Assembly: GCF_000756715.1 (NCBI RefSeq)
Contig: NZ_CCSE01000001.1
Location: forward strand, 248,001 to 312,000
Length of the DNA stretch: 64,000 bases
Direction: 5' to 3'
From: Jeotgalicoccus saudimassiliensis
GTDB lineage: Bacteria; Bacillota; Bacilli; Staphylococcales; Salinicoccaceae
Below, one piece after another: positions 33,228 to 44,252 of this stretch. A program made the translations under genes and the position numbers. The notes under the pieces are model-generated. The model saw only the letters and a list, made by a program, of their open reading frames with translations, had not been told where the DNA came from and made no database searches. Every line of letters starts with the position of its first letter. Position 1 is the first letter of the stretch.

Positions 33228-36200
33228 GTGGGTATTACTGTATGGACCGGTACGAGCGGTACCGGTAAAACGAGCAGAATGTTTAGTGAAATAGAAGAGT
33301 TAACGAAAGATTCACCACTTGGATCCAATATATATATTGTCACACCGACTCAGAATACGCTGAGTTACGAGCAGCTGATTACACAGCCGAAAGACGGCGT
33401 TGTGACCGGCAGCATGCGGACGAGTGTGTTCAGTTTCACACGTCTGATGTGGCACGTGTACAACGAACTGGGTCAGCCGGATAAAGAGTCGCTGTCTGAA
33501 GCGGGTCACGTAATGTTCATGCATAAGCTGATGAACGATATGAAGGAAAACCTGAATTACTACCACACTTCCGGCGGATACATAAAATTTTCGGAAAAGG
33601 TGCTCGACCAGATTACTGAGTTCAGAGCATACAGTGTCAGTCCGGAACATCTGGCAGAGCTCGAGTTTGAACGCGGCAGAACGACGGAAAAATATGAAGA
33701 CTTAAATAAAATATACTCGATGTGGAGCGAACAGATCGACGGGTATAATATAGAAGATTTAAATATGATTCACAGCTTTATCGATACTATAAACCGTGCG
33801 GAGAATATACGGACGCTCGAAGGTGCGACGATTTATATCGACGGTTTCCATAACTTTACTGAAAGCGAGTTTGAGTTAATTTATGCACTGGAAAGTAAAG
33901 CAGCACAAATTAATCTGCTGTTAACCCACAGCAAGTCGGACGACAGTGAACAGTCGGCACGGGATATTATGCTGTTTCGAAAAACAGAAGCGGTCATCAC
34001 GCGTCTGCAGGAAATGTTCGGTGAGCACTACGTTGAATTCCGTCATTTCGATGATGAGTTTCTGCGTGCGAAGAGTACCGGTCTGACACAGCTTGAGAAA
34101 TATATAACGACAGGTAAGAAGATGACGAACTTCGACGGGATTACAATAACAGAATCACCATCCGTACAGGAGGAAGTCATTGAAGTTGCCCGGAACATCG
34201 AAACGCTCGTCAGGGAAAAAGGCGCGAAGTATTCGGATATCGGTATTTTATATCGTGATGCCGGCTACGAGGAACATATTAAAACGACATTTAAACGATT
34301 TAACATTTCCTATCATATGGATGCAGAACACTTTATGCACTGTAACCCGTTTACCCAGCTTATTATTGCACTGCTCGAATGCTACAAAAGCAGATTCCAG
34401 AGTTCGGCATTCCTGAACGTGCTGAAGACCGGATATTTAAACACCGGCCATGACGACCGGCTGCTCGCTCATCTTGAAAATATTATTATCGAACGGGGTC
34501 TGACAGGCAGCGAACTGTTTGACGATGAACGCTTTGCGATTGAATACAGACTGGATGCTGAAGGTCTGATTGACCGTATTGATAATACCGAATCCCTTAA
34601 AGAAATGATCGACTATAAAAATGCGAAACTCGGTCAGCTGCAATCATTCTTTAACGCATTGAACGACGGCGAAACAGTCAGGGATTACGTCAGTGCGATT
34701 TACAGCTTTATTACAGATAACGGGATACTGATCAGACTGGAAGACGAAATTCATGAACTGGAAGAAACCGATGTCCGTCTCCGGAACGAGACGGAGCAGT
34801 CCTTTAATTTGTTTATCCGGCTGCTGGATGACAGCTACACGGTATTTAAAGACGTGAAAACACCATTCTCACTGTTCTATGAAACGTTTATCGAAGGATT
34901 GAAATCGGCAACATTCAATACGAGACCGGCAACGATTGATCAGGTCATTATCGGTCTGATGGACCTTGCGAAAGTAGAGAACAAAAAATATATATTTATA
35001 CTGGGAATGAACTATAACGTAATGCCTCAGGAATCACGCAGCACGTCAATTGTTACAGACGAAGAAAAACTCGTCCTTAGTGCGCGGGGCATTACACTGT
35101 CACCGAGTGCCCGGACGCTTGCGCAGGATGAGCGGTTTGTCTTTTATCTCGGTGTAACACGCCCGACAGACGAACTTTTCATCAGCTGGTCGTCGACACT
35201 GCAAAATAAAGAAGCAACAAAAATCAGTCCGTTCGTCGCGGAATTTTTACCGGACGAAGATGAAAACGTGCTGAACTATACGTACAGAAAGACAGCGCAT
35301 TACGATGTGAACAATTCGATACGCCTGATTTCGAGTATCCGCAGCATGGAGGCACTGGAACACTTTAAACTGCGCCAGCTGATGTCGACTGACAAAGCAT
35401 ATCTCGAAGATTTAAGCACTGTACCGCAGTACAGACATTTTCTTTCCGTGTATCAGCTGTTGAAAGCAGGGGACAGACAGACGGTCATTAAACGACTGAC
35501 CCGCAATCTGACATACGATAACAAAGCGCAGAAATTGACAAATGAAACTGCAGAAGCACTATACGGTCCGGAAATGAAAGCCAGCGTGTCCCGTTTTCAG
35601 TCGTATTTCAACTGCAGCTTTCAGCATTTTTCAAACTACGGCTTAAAATTGAATGTCCGTCAGAACTACACGGTAAGACCGCTTGAAATTGGTAACCTGT
35701 ATCACAATGCACTTGAAAAAGTCGCAGTGGATCTCGGTATGACGTTAAACCACGCGGACGACAAGATTAAGAATGCCGTTAAAAATGCAGTGGAGACTGT
35801 ACTCAGAACGATCAGCTACGGTATATTCGAACGTTCGGAGTATTATTTATCGCTGAAAGAAAAAGCGGTGCAGGCAATTACAACGACACTTCTTTTTATG
35901 AAAGATATCGAGCTTCTCGGCAACTATAAGATGACGCTCATTGAAGCGGTTTTCGGGGAAAAATCCGATGATCTTGGGGAACTGGCTCTCGAAAGTCCAA
36001 ACGGAAAAAAAGTTATTCTGCGCGGTAAAATTGACAGAGTCGATACGTTCCATAAAGACGGCAAAGTATACGTCAATATTATCGACTATAAATCGAGCGC
36101 CAGAGATTTAAGAAAATCCGATGTGCTGAACGGCGTGGAACTGCAGATAATTACGTATATGTACGTTCTGATGAATAAAGCTGAAACGCTGATTGGCGGT

Positions 36201-36707
36201 GAAGTTGTACCGAACTCGATGCTGTTTTACCACGTCAATGAACCGAAAGTGAAAGCGGAAGACGCTGAAACGGCGTACAAAGAACGTCAGAATGCATTGA
36301 AACCGAAAGGGCTTTTCGTTGCGGACAGAACGACGTCAAACATCGATGGAAACAGAGGGCTTGAGAATTTAATTACAGAGACTGAAAATATTAATGAATA
36401 CTTCCCTTTGAAAGAGAAAAAAGACGGTACGTTTGATAATCATTCGAAAAAACGTGTATTGTCTGAAGACATGTTTCAACATTATTCAGCGTACGTAATG
36501 GAGAAATTTAAAACGGCAACGGATGAAATATATGAAGGCAGCACGCTTGCCAATCCAATCGAAACGAACGGCGGACTGCCGTGTCAGTTCTGCGACTTTA
36601 AAGCAGCATGCCATATCGATAAATTAATAAATGCAGAAGACTACCGGACGAACAGAATTACTGATGATGACATAGAAGCATTTGAAAGTGAGGTGCAGAA
36701 TGGTTAA
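33228..36707 (+). CDS. addB: ATP-dependent helicase/nuclease subunit B (AddB/RexB)
   Basis: A 1159-residue subunit of the AddAB enzyme that resects double-strand DNA ends and loads RecA at Chi sites. The N-terminal Walker A is WTGTSGTGKTSRM (residues 5-17). The C-terminal RecB-like nuclease shows IIDYKSSARDL. The four cysteines of the Fe-S cluster fit one in SYFNCSFQHFSNYG and three in GGLPCQFCDFKAACH near the end. Translation starts at GTG behind AAGGAGG. It overlaps addA by 8 bp. Confidence 0.93.
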   Translation: MGITVWTGTSGTGKTSRMFSEIEELTKDSPLGSNIYIVTPTQNTLSYEQLITQPKDGVVTGSMRTSVFSFTRLMWHVYNELGQPDKESLSEAGHVMFMHKLMNDMKENLNYYHTSGGYIKFSEKVLDQITEFRAYSVSPEHLAELEFERGRTTEKYEDLNKIYSMWSEQIDGYNIEDLNMIHSFIDTINRAENIRTLEGATIYIDGFHNFTESEFELIYALESKAAQINLLLTHSKSDDSEQSARDIMLFRKTEAVITRLQEMFGEHYVEFRHFDDEFLRAKSTGLTQLEKYITTGKKMTNFDGITITESPSVQEEVIEVARNIETLVREKGAKYSDIGILYRDAGYEEHIKTTFKRFNISYHMDAEHFMHCNPFTQLIIALLECYKSRFQSSAFLNVLKTGYLNTGHDDRLLAHLENIIIERGLTGSELFDDERFAIEYRLDAEGLIDRIDNTESLKEMIDYKNAKLGQLQSFFNALNDGETVRDYVSAIYSFITDNGILIRLEDEIHELEETDVRLRNETEQSFNLFIRLLDDSYTVFKDVKTPFSLFYETFIEGLKSATFNTRPATIDQVIIGLMDLAKVENKKYIFILGMNYNVMPQESRSTSIVTDEEKLVLSARGITLSPSARTLAQDERFVFYLGVTRPTDELFISWSSTLQNKEATKISPFVAEFLPDEDENVLNYTYRKTAHYDVNNSIRLISSIRSMEALEHFKLRQLMSTDKAYLEDLSTVPQYRHFLSVYQLLKAGDRQTVIKRLTRNLTYDNKAQKLTNETAEALYGPEMKASVSRFQSYFNCSFQHFSNYGLKLNVRQNYTVRPLEIGNLYHNALEKVAVDLGMTLNHADDKIKNAVKNAVETVLRTISYGIFERSEYYLSLKEKAVQAITTTLLFMKDIELLGNYKMTLIEAVFGEKSDDLGELALESPNGKKVILRGKIDRVDTFHKDGKVYVNIIDYKSSARDLRKSDVLNGVELQIITYMYVLMNKAETLIGGEVVPNSMLFYHVNEPKVKAEDAETAYKERQNALKPKGLFVADRTTSNIDGNRGLENLITETENINEYFPLKEKKDGTFDNHSKKRVLSEDMFQHYSAYVMEKFKTATDEIYEGSTLANPIETNGGLPCQFCDFKAACHIDKLINAEDYRTNRITDDDIEAFESEVQNG

Positions 36708-39700
36708 ATTTACCGAAGCACAGAGTATGGCAATCAATACGAAAGGTTCGGATATTTTAGTGTCCGCCGCGGCCGGTTCCGGGAAAACCGCGGTACTGGT
36801 TGAACGTATTAAACAGAATATTATCGACGGCAACTATTCCATCGATGAAGTGTTCGTATCGACATTTACGAACAAAAGTGCCAAAGACATGAAGGACAAA
36901 ATCGAACGGGCACTCCGTCAGACGTACAATGAGACACCTGATCCACGGCTGAACGATGAGATTATTAAACTGAACGATGCACATATATCAACGCTGCACA
37001 GTTTCTGTTTATATTTAATCCAGACGCACTATAACGCTGTCGGGCTGCCGCCGGATATGCGTACACTCGGTCAGGTCGAAACAGAAATCCGGCTGCAGAA
37101 TATTATTACCGCCGTACTTGAGGAGTTTTATATTGCAGCTGATGAAGACTTCCTGAAACTCGACCAGTTCGTAACGAGCAACAAAGACAACAGCGCACTG
37201 CACAAACTCGTGACACAGCTTTACCATGTCGCCATTGCGACGAAGGAACCGATGAATTTTCTTAACGGCATGACAGATCAGTATATTACGGACCAAAAGC
37301 TTGAAGAGATACTCGGAAGTTACAGGGCGGTTATTGGACGCAGGCTGAGAAAGCTCGATCAGGACCTTTATATTCTTAAGACGGAATACGATAATGCCGA
37401 ACGCGATGAGGAATTAAAAGAAAAAGCAATTGACGATGCATATGAAAAACTGGCGGTAATGCATAAATATGTGACTGGGGCACTCGAATCATTCAGTACA
37501 GAAGGCAGTTTTAAACTGCCGGCTGCCAAACTGGTAACAGGAGCGAATGCATTTATTAAAAGTGCAACGGCATACGGTAATGATTTAAATGACCGTTATA
37601 ACAAACCGGCCAATACACTGTATCAGGAACTCAGTAAAGTGACGCAGTATACTCATGAGGACGTTAAAGCGGAACTCGCACCGTTAAACGGCATGAACAA
37701 CCAGCTGATTAATATCGCAAAAGAAGTTATTGAGGCATACAGAAAAGACAAACAGTCGGCCAATGAGATGGACTTTAACGACTATGAGCATTATGCACTC
37801 GATATTCTTACGGCGAATGACAATGAAATCGCGGAACGTTACAAAGAACAGTTTAAGGAAATAATGATCGATGAGTATCAGGATATTAACAGGGTGCAGG
37901 AAGCGATTATCCAGCTGCTGAAATCAGGAGATGAACACGACGGTAACCTGTTTATGGTAGGGGATGTCAAACAGTCCATTTACCGTTTCAGACAGGCGGC
38001 ACCGGACTTATTTATCGATAAAAGCGAACGCTTCAATCATGCGGACAGCGGCAGGCTGATTCAGCTGAACAGAAACTTCCGTTCGCGCAGTGAGATACTC
38101 GATGCAACAAATTTAATATTTGAAAATATTATGGATAAAAATCTCGGTGAAATTGAATATACCGACGAAGAAAAATTAATTAAAGGCATTGAAGCAGCAG
38201 AGCCGGAATCTCCGGTAGAAGTGCTGCCGGTCATTTATGATAAAAATTTAAAGTCTGCCGATGCAGATGAGCTGGAAATTAAACAGATTGTTAAACTTGT
38301 GCAGGAATTGTATAAAAAAGGTGCGTCGTATCAGGATATCGTTATTTTAAACCGCAACCGTTTTGCACCGGATATAATGCGTCATGAATTCCAAAAGGCA
38401 GATATTCCAATCAGTATCGATGTTAATAAAGGCTATTTTGAAACGTTTGAGATTTTAACGATGCGGAGCATTTTATCGCTGATTGACAACCCGCTGCAGG
38501 ATGATCATCTTGCAGGTGTCATGAGACTGCCGATGTTCGGCTTCAGCGAAGAGGAAATAGCGGAAATCCGTATTTCATCCGATGAAAAATATCTCTATGA
38601 AGCGCTGACGGAATACAGCGGCAAGGAACAGATAATGAGGAAAATCGAAGAATTCACCGGCACATTTAAAGAACTGAAACTTCATGCGAAATACTTAAGT
38701 GTGCCGGAACTCATTGCTGAGATTTTCTTTGAGCTGAACATACTGGAGTTCTTCAGCGGCCTGCCCGGCGGTTCTGCAAGACGCGCCAACTTAAACGGAC
38801 TGATCGACAGGGCGTTGGAGTTCCAGTCGATGAACAATACGAGTCTGTATCAGTTTATCAGTTATATTGATTTTCTGATTTCAGAAGGTAAGGATTTCGG
38901 TGAGGAAGGCCCGCTTGAAAACACGGATGACGCGGTGCGTGTGATGACGGTGCACAGTTCAAAAGGGCTCGAGTTTAAGCACGTTATTTACGCAGATCTG
39001 AAGCAGAATTTTACACTGACGAAAGTAACCCGTGTGTACGTCCATCCGAAGCTCGGTATCGTATTCAACAACTTTAATGATGAATTAAACTATCATTACG
39101 ACAGCATTCACGGCTTTACTGCCAACGACTTTCTGACCATCGAACAGCTGAGCGAGGAACTCCGTCTGATTTACGTTGCACTCACGAGGGCAGAGGAGAA
39201 ACTTTACCTGCCGCTTATGTTTAAAGGCGAAGAGGAATACAAGTATGATTTCAGCAGAATGGAAAAGCCGTCATTTGAAACACGTGCGGAACTGAAGTCG
39301 GCAATGGATTTCCTTGCGCCTGTCCTCATGCAGTCGAGTGCACCTTTTATCGAAGTGAAGGAAGCGGAAATCACGGATGGTGAAGAGAACGAACGTACTG
39401 AATACGCCGGACTGTCAGATATCGATGCGCTGAATGCTGATATTATACCGGAAGTCCGGGAGCGTCTCTTTTACAATTATCCGAATCAGGATGATGCCGA
39501 AGTGACGACGAAGGAATCGGTCACATCGATTAAACGCCGGAACGAAACAATTCCGGACGGTGCAGAGTATATCAGTCATACAAGTGAAGTGAAGCTGCGT
39601 GAGCCGAACTTCCTCGGCGATTCACTGGAAGCACCTGTTTTCGGGACAATTATGCACGAGATGATGATGCATATTATGCACCAGTGGCAGACGCTGAGCG

Positions 39701-40155
39701 TAATGGATGAAGCCGCGAGAACCGCTTATATCGATACGCTGATCGATAACTACAGCGCTAATTATGAACTGCTGAGCAGTGTTCACATTAAGAAGATGAA
39801 AGAAAATGCAGCACGGTTTTTCAATGATGAAATGATGAATGGCCTGTTAAATACACAAAAAGGCATTCATACAGAGCTGCCGTTTATAATGAGTCAGGAA
39901 GCAATCGGTTACGCCGAGCATCCGGAGCAGATAGTGCAGGGGATTATCGACTGTCTGCTGGAATATGACGACCGTTATATTATTATTGACTATAAAACTG
40001 ACCGTGTAAAAGGAACGGACTTAACCGCTTCAGACCTTGCCGGACGCTACAGCACGCAGATGGATATCTACACGAAATCGGCGCAGGTATCGCTTGGAAA
40101 ACCTGTGACAGCCGTACTTTACTTTTTTGATTATGGGGCGATTCCAGTTGAATGA
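36700..40155 (+). CDS. addA: ATP-dependent helicase/nuclease subunit A (AddA/RexA)
   Basis: An 1151-residue UvrD-type helicase fused to a RecB-family nuclease. The Q-motif FTEAQ and Walker A SAAAGSGKT (residues 22-30) lie at the N-terminus. Helicase motif II is MIDEYQD, motif IV is LNRNFRSR, motif V is VMTVHSSKGLEF and motif VI is VALTRAEEKL. The nuclease motif YIIIDYKTD is near the C-terminus. ATG 36700 has GAGGTG four bases upstream; the frame reaches six codons further back without a ribosome site. Confidence 0.94.
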   Translation: MVKFTEAQSMAINTKGSDILVSAAAGSGKTAVLVERIKQNIIDGNYSIDEVFVSTFTNKSAKDMKDKIERALRQTYNETPDPRLNDEIIKLNDAHISTLHSFCLYLIQTHYNAVGLPPDMRTLGQVETEIRLQNIITAVLEEFYIAADEDFLKLDQFVTSNKDNSALHKLVTQLYHVAIATKEPMNFLNGMTDQYITDQKLEEILGSYRAVIGRRLRKLDQDLYILKTEYDNAERDEELKEKAIDDAYEKLAVMHKYVTGALESFSTEGSFKLPAAKLVTGANAFIKSATAYGNDLNDRYNKPANTLYQELSKVTQYTHEDVKAELAPLNGMNNQLINIAKEVIEAYRKDKQSANEMDFNDYEHYALDILTANDNEIAERYKEQFKEIMIDEYQDINRVQEAIIQLLKSGDEHDGNLFMVGDVKQSIYRFRQAAPDLFIDKSERFNHADSGRLIQLNRNFRSRSEILDATNLIFENIMDKNLGEIEYTDEEKLIKGIEAAEPESPVEVLPVIYDKNLKSADADELEIKQIVKLVQELYKKGASYQDIVILNRNRFAPDIMRHEFQKADIPISIDVNKGYFETFEILTMRSILSLIDNPLQDDHLAGVMRLPMFGFSEEEIAEIRISSDEKYLYEALTEYSGKEQIMRKIEEFTGTFKELKLHAKYLSVPELIAEIFFELNILEFFSGLPGGSARRANLNGLIDRALEFQSMNNTSLYQFISYIDFLISEGKDFGEEGPLENTDDAVRVMTVHSSKGLEFKHVIYADLKQNFTLTKVTRVYVHPKLGIVFNNFNDELNYHYDSIHGFTANDFLTIEQLSEELRLIYVALTRAEEKLYLPLMFKGEEEYKYDFSRMEKPSFETRAELKSAMDFLAPVLMQSSAPFIEVKEAEITDGEENERTEYAGLSDIDALNADIIPEVRERLFYNYPNQDDAEVTTKESVTSIKRRNETIPDGAEYISHTSEVKLREPNFLGDSLEAPVFGTIMHEMMMHIMHQWQTLSVMDEAARTAYIDTLIDNYSANYELLSSVHIKKMKENAARFFNDEMMNGLLNTQKGIHTELPFIMSQEAIGYAEHPEQIVQGIIDCLLEYDDRYIIIDYKTDRVKGTDLTASDLAGRYSTQMDIYTKSAQVSLGKPVTAVLYFFDYGAIPVE

Positions 40156-41254
40156 TTCAAACAGACATATTTATTTTATCGGCGGTACAGCGCTGAGTTT
40201 ACTATTTTTATACAGCGGCCTGTTTTACATGATGCCGCTGCACGAAATCAATCCGTTCGAATATTTTTTCGGACGAGACCTGAATGTTTATAATATCGTG
40301 GATATTATTACAGGCGGCTCGATATTGCCGCTCATCAGCATTATTACGGGCTATATAATCAGCCAGTACAGTTACAAAGGCAAAAAGCATATTGCCAAAG
40401 TACTGGCATTTATGATGCTTATCCTGCTTTTAAATACAGTGCTGATCTTCGGCTTTGATAAAATGCCCTATGTGATTTTAACAGCATTTATCGGTTTGTT
40501 CTTTGTCGGGCGTCACTGGATTATTTCACTTGCTGCATCGCTGGCACTGTTTGCACTGCATTTAATGTTCAACGTTGTACTGGAAATAATATCCGGGCTG
40601 AATTCCAACATTCAGCATATGTATTCGGGCATTCAGCGTGTGAATGAATTTATCAGCACATACAGAAGCAGCGATTATTTATCCATGGTGAATATGAACG
40701 TGGATATACTTTCAGGAGCCGGTGCAGAATCGCTGTACAGTGCACTCTTTATCATTTTGCCGTCAATTCTGCTCGGTGTGGCCCTGAAAGAGCTGGACTT
40801 TACAACTTTCATTAAGGACAGCCCGTTTCTCAGTGCCGGTATTATAATGGCGCTTCTTGCAGGCGGTATTGCGACGAAACTGCTGCAGGTACTTTCACTG
40901 GGAACAATTACAGGAGAAACGCTCGGTGAAGGATTCGGCGGACCGGTTACAGCAATCGGGTACTTTATGATTCTGGCATATATTGCAGACAGTCTGCCAA
41001 AGCCGGTATTCGAAGTATTTTATAACCTCGGTAAATATGGATTAACTTCATATATAATATTCAATATTCTTATGATGTTTATCTTCTACGGTTTCGGTCT
41101 CGCATTGTATGGACAAATATCAGTACAGATGCTTATATTAATCGTTGCAGCACTTTATGTACTGCTTATGATTCTTATGAATCTTGCGGCAAAATTTAAT
41201 ATTCCGTTACTGGAACAGACTTTTCAGACAAATAAGAAAATGAGACGGGAATAA
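40148..41254 (+). CDS. Polytopic membrane protein, DUF418-like C-terminus
   Basis: A membrane protein of about 368 residues with nine or ten helices. The C-terminal part (NLGKYGLTSYIIFNILMMFIFYGFGLALYG) resembles the DUF418/YeiB family, whose function is unknown. The start is uncertain: TTG 40148 (MNDSNRHIYFIGG) follows GGGGCGA and overlaps the end of addA by 8 bp, while ATG 40133 and TTG 40127 are possible. It has no known link to recombination; proximity to addA may only reflect shared transcription. Confidence 0.65.
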   Translation: MNDSNRHIYFIGGTALSLLFLYSGLFYMMPLHEINPFEYFFGRDLNVYNIVDIITGGSILPLISIITGYIISQYSYKGKKHIAKVLAFMMLILLLNTVLIFGFDKMPYVILTAFIGLFFVGRHWIISLAASLALFALHLMFNVVLEIISGLNSNIQHMYSGIQRVNEFISTYRSSDYLSMVNMNVDILSGAGAESLYSALFIILPSILLGVALKELDFTTFIKDSPFLSAGIIMALLAGGIATKLLQVLSLGTITGETLGEGFGGPVTAIGYFMILAYIADSLPKPVFEVFYNLGKYGLTSYIIFNILMMFIFYGFGLALYGQISVQMLILIVAALYVLLMILMNLAAKFNIPLLEQTFQTNKKMRRE

Positions 41255-41304
41255 TTAAATAATGTTTGTTATACTGTATGAAAGAAAACAAAGGAGATTG
41301 TCCA

Positions 41305-42195
41305 ATGAAATTTTTAACTTTTGAGTATCAAGACAAGAATTATTATGGTGTCAAAGTAAAACGTGAAGACAGTGCGTGGATTATTCCGCGTTTATTCCAG
41401 GATTTCAGCGATGTTAAAGATTATCCGAGAACATTGCTTGAAGGTATTACTGAGTACCACACATTGGATTTTCAGGAACTTGTCAGAAAGCTCGTTGAAA
41501 GTGCAGAAGCATCTGACAATGCTGAACAGTATAAAGCACCATTTGAAGAAATTAATATACTTGCACCGGTGAAACCGCCGAATAATACTATCGGTTTCGG
41601 ACGCAATTTCAAAGCTCACGCAGAAGAGATGAACAATGAAGTTGAACTGTATGTATTCACAAAAGCGAATTCAAGCCTAGTCGGTGATGAGGATACAATT
41701 TCTGATTTCAGCGAACTGACTGAACAGCTGGACTATGAAGGGGAGCTCGGTGTTGTTATCGGGAAAGAAGCAAAAAACATAGACAGCTCAATGGCATTTG
41801 ATCACATTTACGGTTATACAATCGTTAATGATATATCAGCAAGAGAACTGCAGAAGTCACACAAACAGGCATTCTTATCGAAGAGCCTTGCAACTCCAAT
41901 GGGACCTTATATCGTAACTAAAGATGAGATTCCAAATCCGCAAAACACGACAATCGTTACTAAAGTGAACGATGAAATCCGTCAGGACGGCAGCACGTCA
42001 CTGATGGTAAGAAAAATTGATGAAATGATAGCGGAGCTTTCCAGATATGTAACTCTGGAACCGGGTGATGTCATTGCAACAGGTACACCAGCAGGTGTCG
42101 GTGCAGGCATGGATCCCGCAGGATTCCTGAAATCAGGAGATACGGTACGTATTTCTATAGACGGAATTGGCACTTTAACGACACACATTGAGTAA
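41305..42195 (+). CDS. Fumarylacetoacetate hydrolase family protein
   Basis: A 296-residue FAH-domain enzyme. The domain fills residues about 85-290 and shows metal-ligand and catalytic segments: [47 protein letters not shown], and [25 protein letters not shown]. Members hydrolyse or decarboxylate diketoacids, for example acylpyruvates and oxaloacetate; substrate unknown here. ATG 41305 follows AAAGGAG at eight bases. A FAH gene lies near rexAB in Staphylococcus too. Confidence 0.88.
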   Translation: MKFLTFEYQDKNYYGVKVKREDSAWIIPRLFQDFSDVKDYPRTLLEGITEYHTLDFQELVRKLVESAEASDNAEQYKAPFEEINILAPVKPPNNTIGFGRNFKAHAEEMNNEVELYVFTKANSSLVGDEDTISDFSELTEQLDYEGELGVVIGKEAKNIDSSMAFDHIYGYTIVNDISARELQKSHKQAFLSKSLATPMGPYIVTKDEIPNPQNTTIVTKVNDEIRQDGSTSLMVRKIDEMIAELSRYVTLEPGDVIATGTPAGVGAGMDPAGFLKSGDTVRISIDGIGTLTTHIE

Positions 42196-42249
42196 AGATT
42201 CCATGATATAATACTACAGTAATCATTAATGTAGAGGGGGAATCAGACT

Positions 42250-42636
42250 GTGTTACATTTACACTTAACAGCTATTATTGTCGCAGTTATTTTATTTATC
42301 GCTGTTTACGGTATGTACAAGAAGAACAATACCCGCGATAACAAAGCTGCGTTCATAACGCATATGGTATTAAGAGTGTTCTATCTGATTGTACTGTTCA
42401 GCGGACTTATGGTTTATGTCGGCAACATGGAGGGAATCAGCAACTCCGGCGGTCACATGACATACGGCATTAAAGTTCTGCTTGGTATTCTTACTATCGG
42501 ATTCATGGAAATGGCGATTGTAAGACTTAAGAAAAACTCTGCAAAAGCAACTGTACTTATGGTCATTTGTCTTGCAGTAATTATCGCAACAGTTATTATG
42601 GGTGCTACGCTGCCGCTTGGCATGCTCAGCTTCTAA
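42250..42636 (+). CDS. YisL family membrane protein (DUF1516)
   Basis: A 128-residue protein with four predicted helices and almost no soluble part. The conserved LHLTAIIVAVILFIAVYGMYKKN beginning and FYLIVLFSGLMVYV, GGHMTYGIKVLLGILTIGFMEMA segments match the DUF1516/YisL family, of unknown function. Translation starts at GTG behind AGAGGGGG. A terminator follows. Confidence 0.82.
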   Translation: MLHLHLTAIIVAVILFIAVYGMYKKNNTRDNKAAFITHMVLRVFYLIVLFSGLMVYVGNMEGISNSGGHMTYGIKVLLGILTIGFMEMAIVRLKKNSAKATVLMVICLAVIIATVIMGATLPLGMLSF

Positions 42637-42652
42637 ACTGTATACTGAATGG

Positions 42653-42690
42653 CAAAGCCGGTCTGTTATATATTAACGGGCCGGCTTTTT
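42653..42690 (+). terminator. Terminator after the YisL-like gene
   Basis: AAAGCCGG and CCGGCTTT close an extended stem containing CTGTT and AACGG, followed by TTTTTATATTT. Confidence 0.8.
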
Positions 42691-42797
42691 ATATTTCGTG
42701 TTAAAATAAAATTTATGAACAATTAGTGAAACGAAGAACTAATGATGTGAAGTTTAGTATACTGATTATTATACGAAGTAAAAGGTAGGATAAAATT

Positions 42798-44237
42798 ATG
42801 AAGAAAATGCTAGCGTTTATGAGCACGGTTCTGGCAGTGCTGTTTATGAGCACGGGTCCTGTATCAGCTGAAGAAAATACATATGACAGAATTTATATGA
42901 TTACTGTCGACCGCTTTTTAAATAATAATACGTCAAATGATATCGGCGTAACTGCAGACGGTGATCCGTACTACCCGTTCGGCGGGGACTTTGACGGGGT
43001 TAAACCGTATCTTGAATACATTAAGGATATGGGATTCAACACGGTTATGCTGTCACCTGTAACAGAACGCGCTGAAGATGACTATCTCGGATACGACGTC
43101 ACAGACTACGGTGCAATCTCTGAAGCATACGGCAGCCCGGAAGACTTCAACAATCTTATCGGTGAAGCACATGAACTGGATATGAAAGTAATCGTTGATA
43201 TGCCCGCAGTGGCAACAGATGATTATACAGCACTTGAATCACCTGTATTCAACGACGTGCAGGCGGACTACTACGAGGATATCGGTAGAGAGATTATCGA
43301 TTTGAACGATGCGGATAACCAGGAAACATACCGGGCGATGGTCCAGAACTTTATCGATACTTACGATGTTGACGGTATCAGCATGTTTGTGAACCAGGAC
43401 GGTTTAAATGCAGAGGAATTCATGCCTGAAGGCATTGAAACCTACGGAATTTTATCGACTGGGGAACTGACGTCCGAAGGATTTGATACGACAGCATCAG
43501 AACAATTCAGAGCTGAACTTGCAGAAACATACGGTGGAATTAACCAGGATATTCCTGAATTCCCGGAAGATCAACAATTGATTATGGCCGATCACTGGTT
43601 CTCTGAGCGCTTCACTCATCACGCGGCAGAACAGAACATGTTCCCGGGTACGAGAGTCCAGCAGCTGGTGAATTATTTATACGCATACCGTGGACCAATT
43701 GCTATGACATATGGTACAGAAGTTGCGTTTAACGGTTCAGAATATCCGGAAGTACACCCGCAGATGGACTTCCGAAGCGATAAAGAAGTCATCGAATTCA
43801 TGGAGAATATCGCAGTCGTTTACCGCAACCATGAAATTATGCAGTCTCCCGAATCAGAAACTGAAACGATATTAAACGAAGCGGGACAGTACCTCGTTAA
43901 GTACTACACGGACGACGTGGACTACCTGCTCAATATTAACAACACGACAGAAACACAATCCAATACACTTAAACAGACAGCAGAAGAAGAAGGCAAAGTA
44001 CTGAGCGGAATGCTTATCGGAGATATGATCCGCCCGCACGAGGGCGAATTCATCGCAGTACTCGACAGAGAAGAAACAGAACTGTATTCAATCATCGATG
44101 AGGCAGGATTCAACAACGGTTATCTTTACGCAGCAGTACTCATCTTTGGTATCTTCGCAGTATTCGTCTGGGTTGCCGCAAGCCGCAGTAAAAAAGCGAG
44201 ACTGCAAAGAGAACAAAACGAACAAAATAATAAGTAA
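42798..44237 (+). CDS. Membrane-anchored alpha-amylase-like protein, probably catalytically inactive
   Basis: A 479-residue exported protein. A signal peptide (1-24, cut after VSA), a GH13-like barrel (about 28-330), and a C-terminal helix with a basic tail (YLYAAVLIFGIFAVFVWVAA then SRSKKARLQR) place it outside the cell and anchored in the membrane. The barrel begins YDRIYMITVDRFLNN and keeps the YGTEVAFNG loop. The catalytic regions are broken: region I reads VDMPAVATDD with no Asn-His, region II reads GISMFVNQD without the Arg and nucleophile Asp, and no F-x-x-N-H-D region IV is seen. A binding or structural role is more likely than starch hydrolysis. The gene is next to cdr, as I recall in Staphylococcus. 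Confidence 0.8.
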   Translation: MKKMLAFMSTVLAVLFMSTGPVSAEENTYDRIYMITVDRFLNNNTSNDIGVTADGDPYYPFGGDFDGVKPYLEYIKDMGFNTVMLSPVTERAEDDYLGYDVTDYGAISEAYGSPEDFNNLIGEAHELDMKVIVDMPAVATDDYTALESPVFNDVQADYYEDIGREIIDLNDADNQETYRAMVQNFIDTYDVDGISMFVNQDGLNAEEFMPEGIETYGILSTGELTSEGFDTTASEQFRAELAETYGGINQDIPEFPEDQQLIMADHWFSERFTHHAAEQNMFPGTRVQQLVNYLYAYRGPIAMTYGTEVAFNGSEYPEVHPQMDFRSDKEVIEFMENIAVVYRNHEIMQSPESETETILNEAGQYLVKYYTDDVDYLLNINNTTETQSNTLKQTAEEEGKVLSGMLIGDMIRPHEGEFIAVLDREETELYSIIDEAGFNNGYLYAAVLIFGIFAVFVWVAASRSKKARLQREQNEQNNK

Positions 44238-44252
44238 TTTATAGATTGTGAG

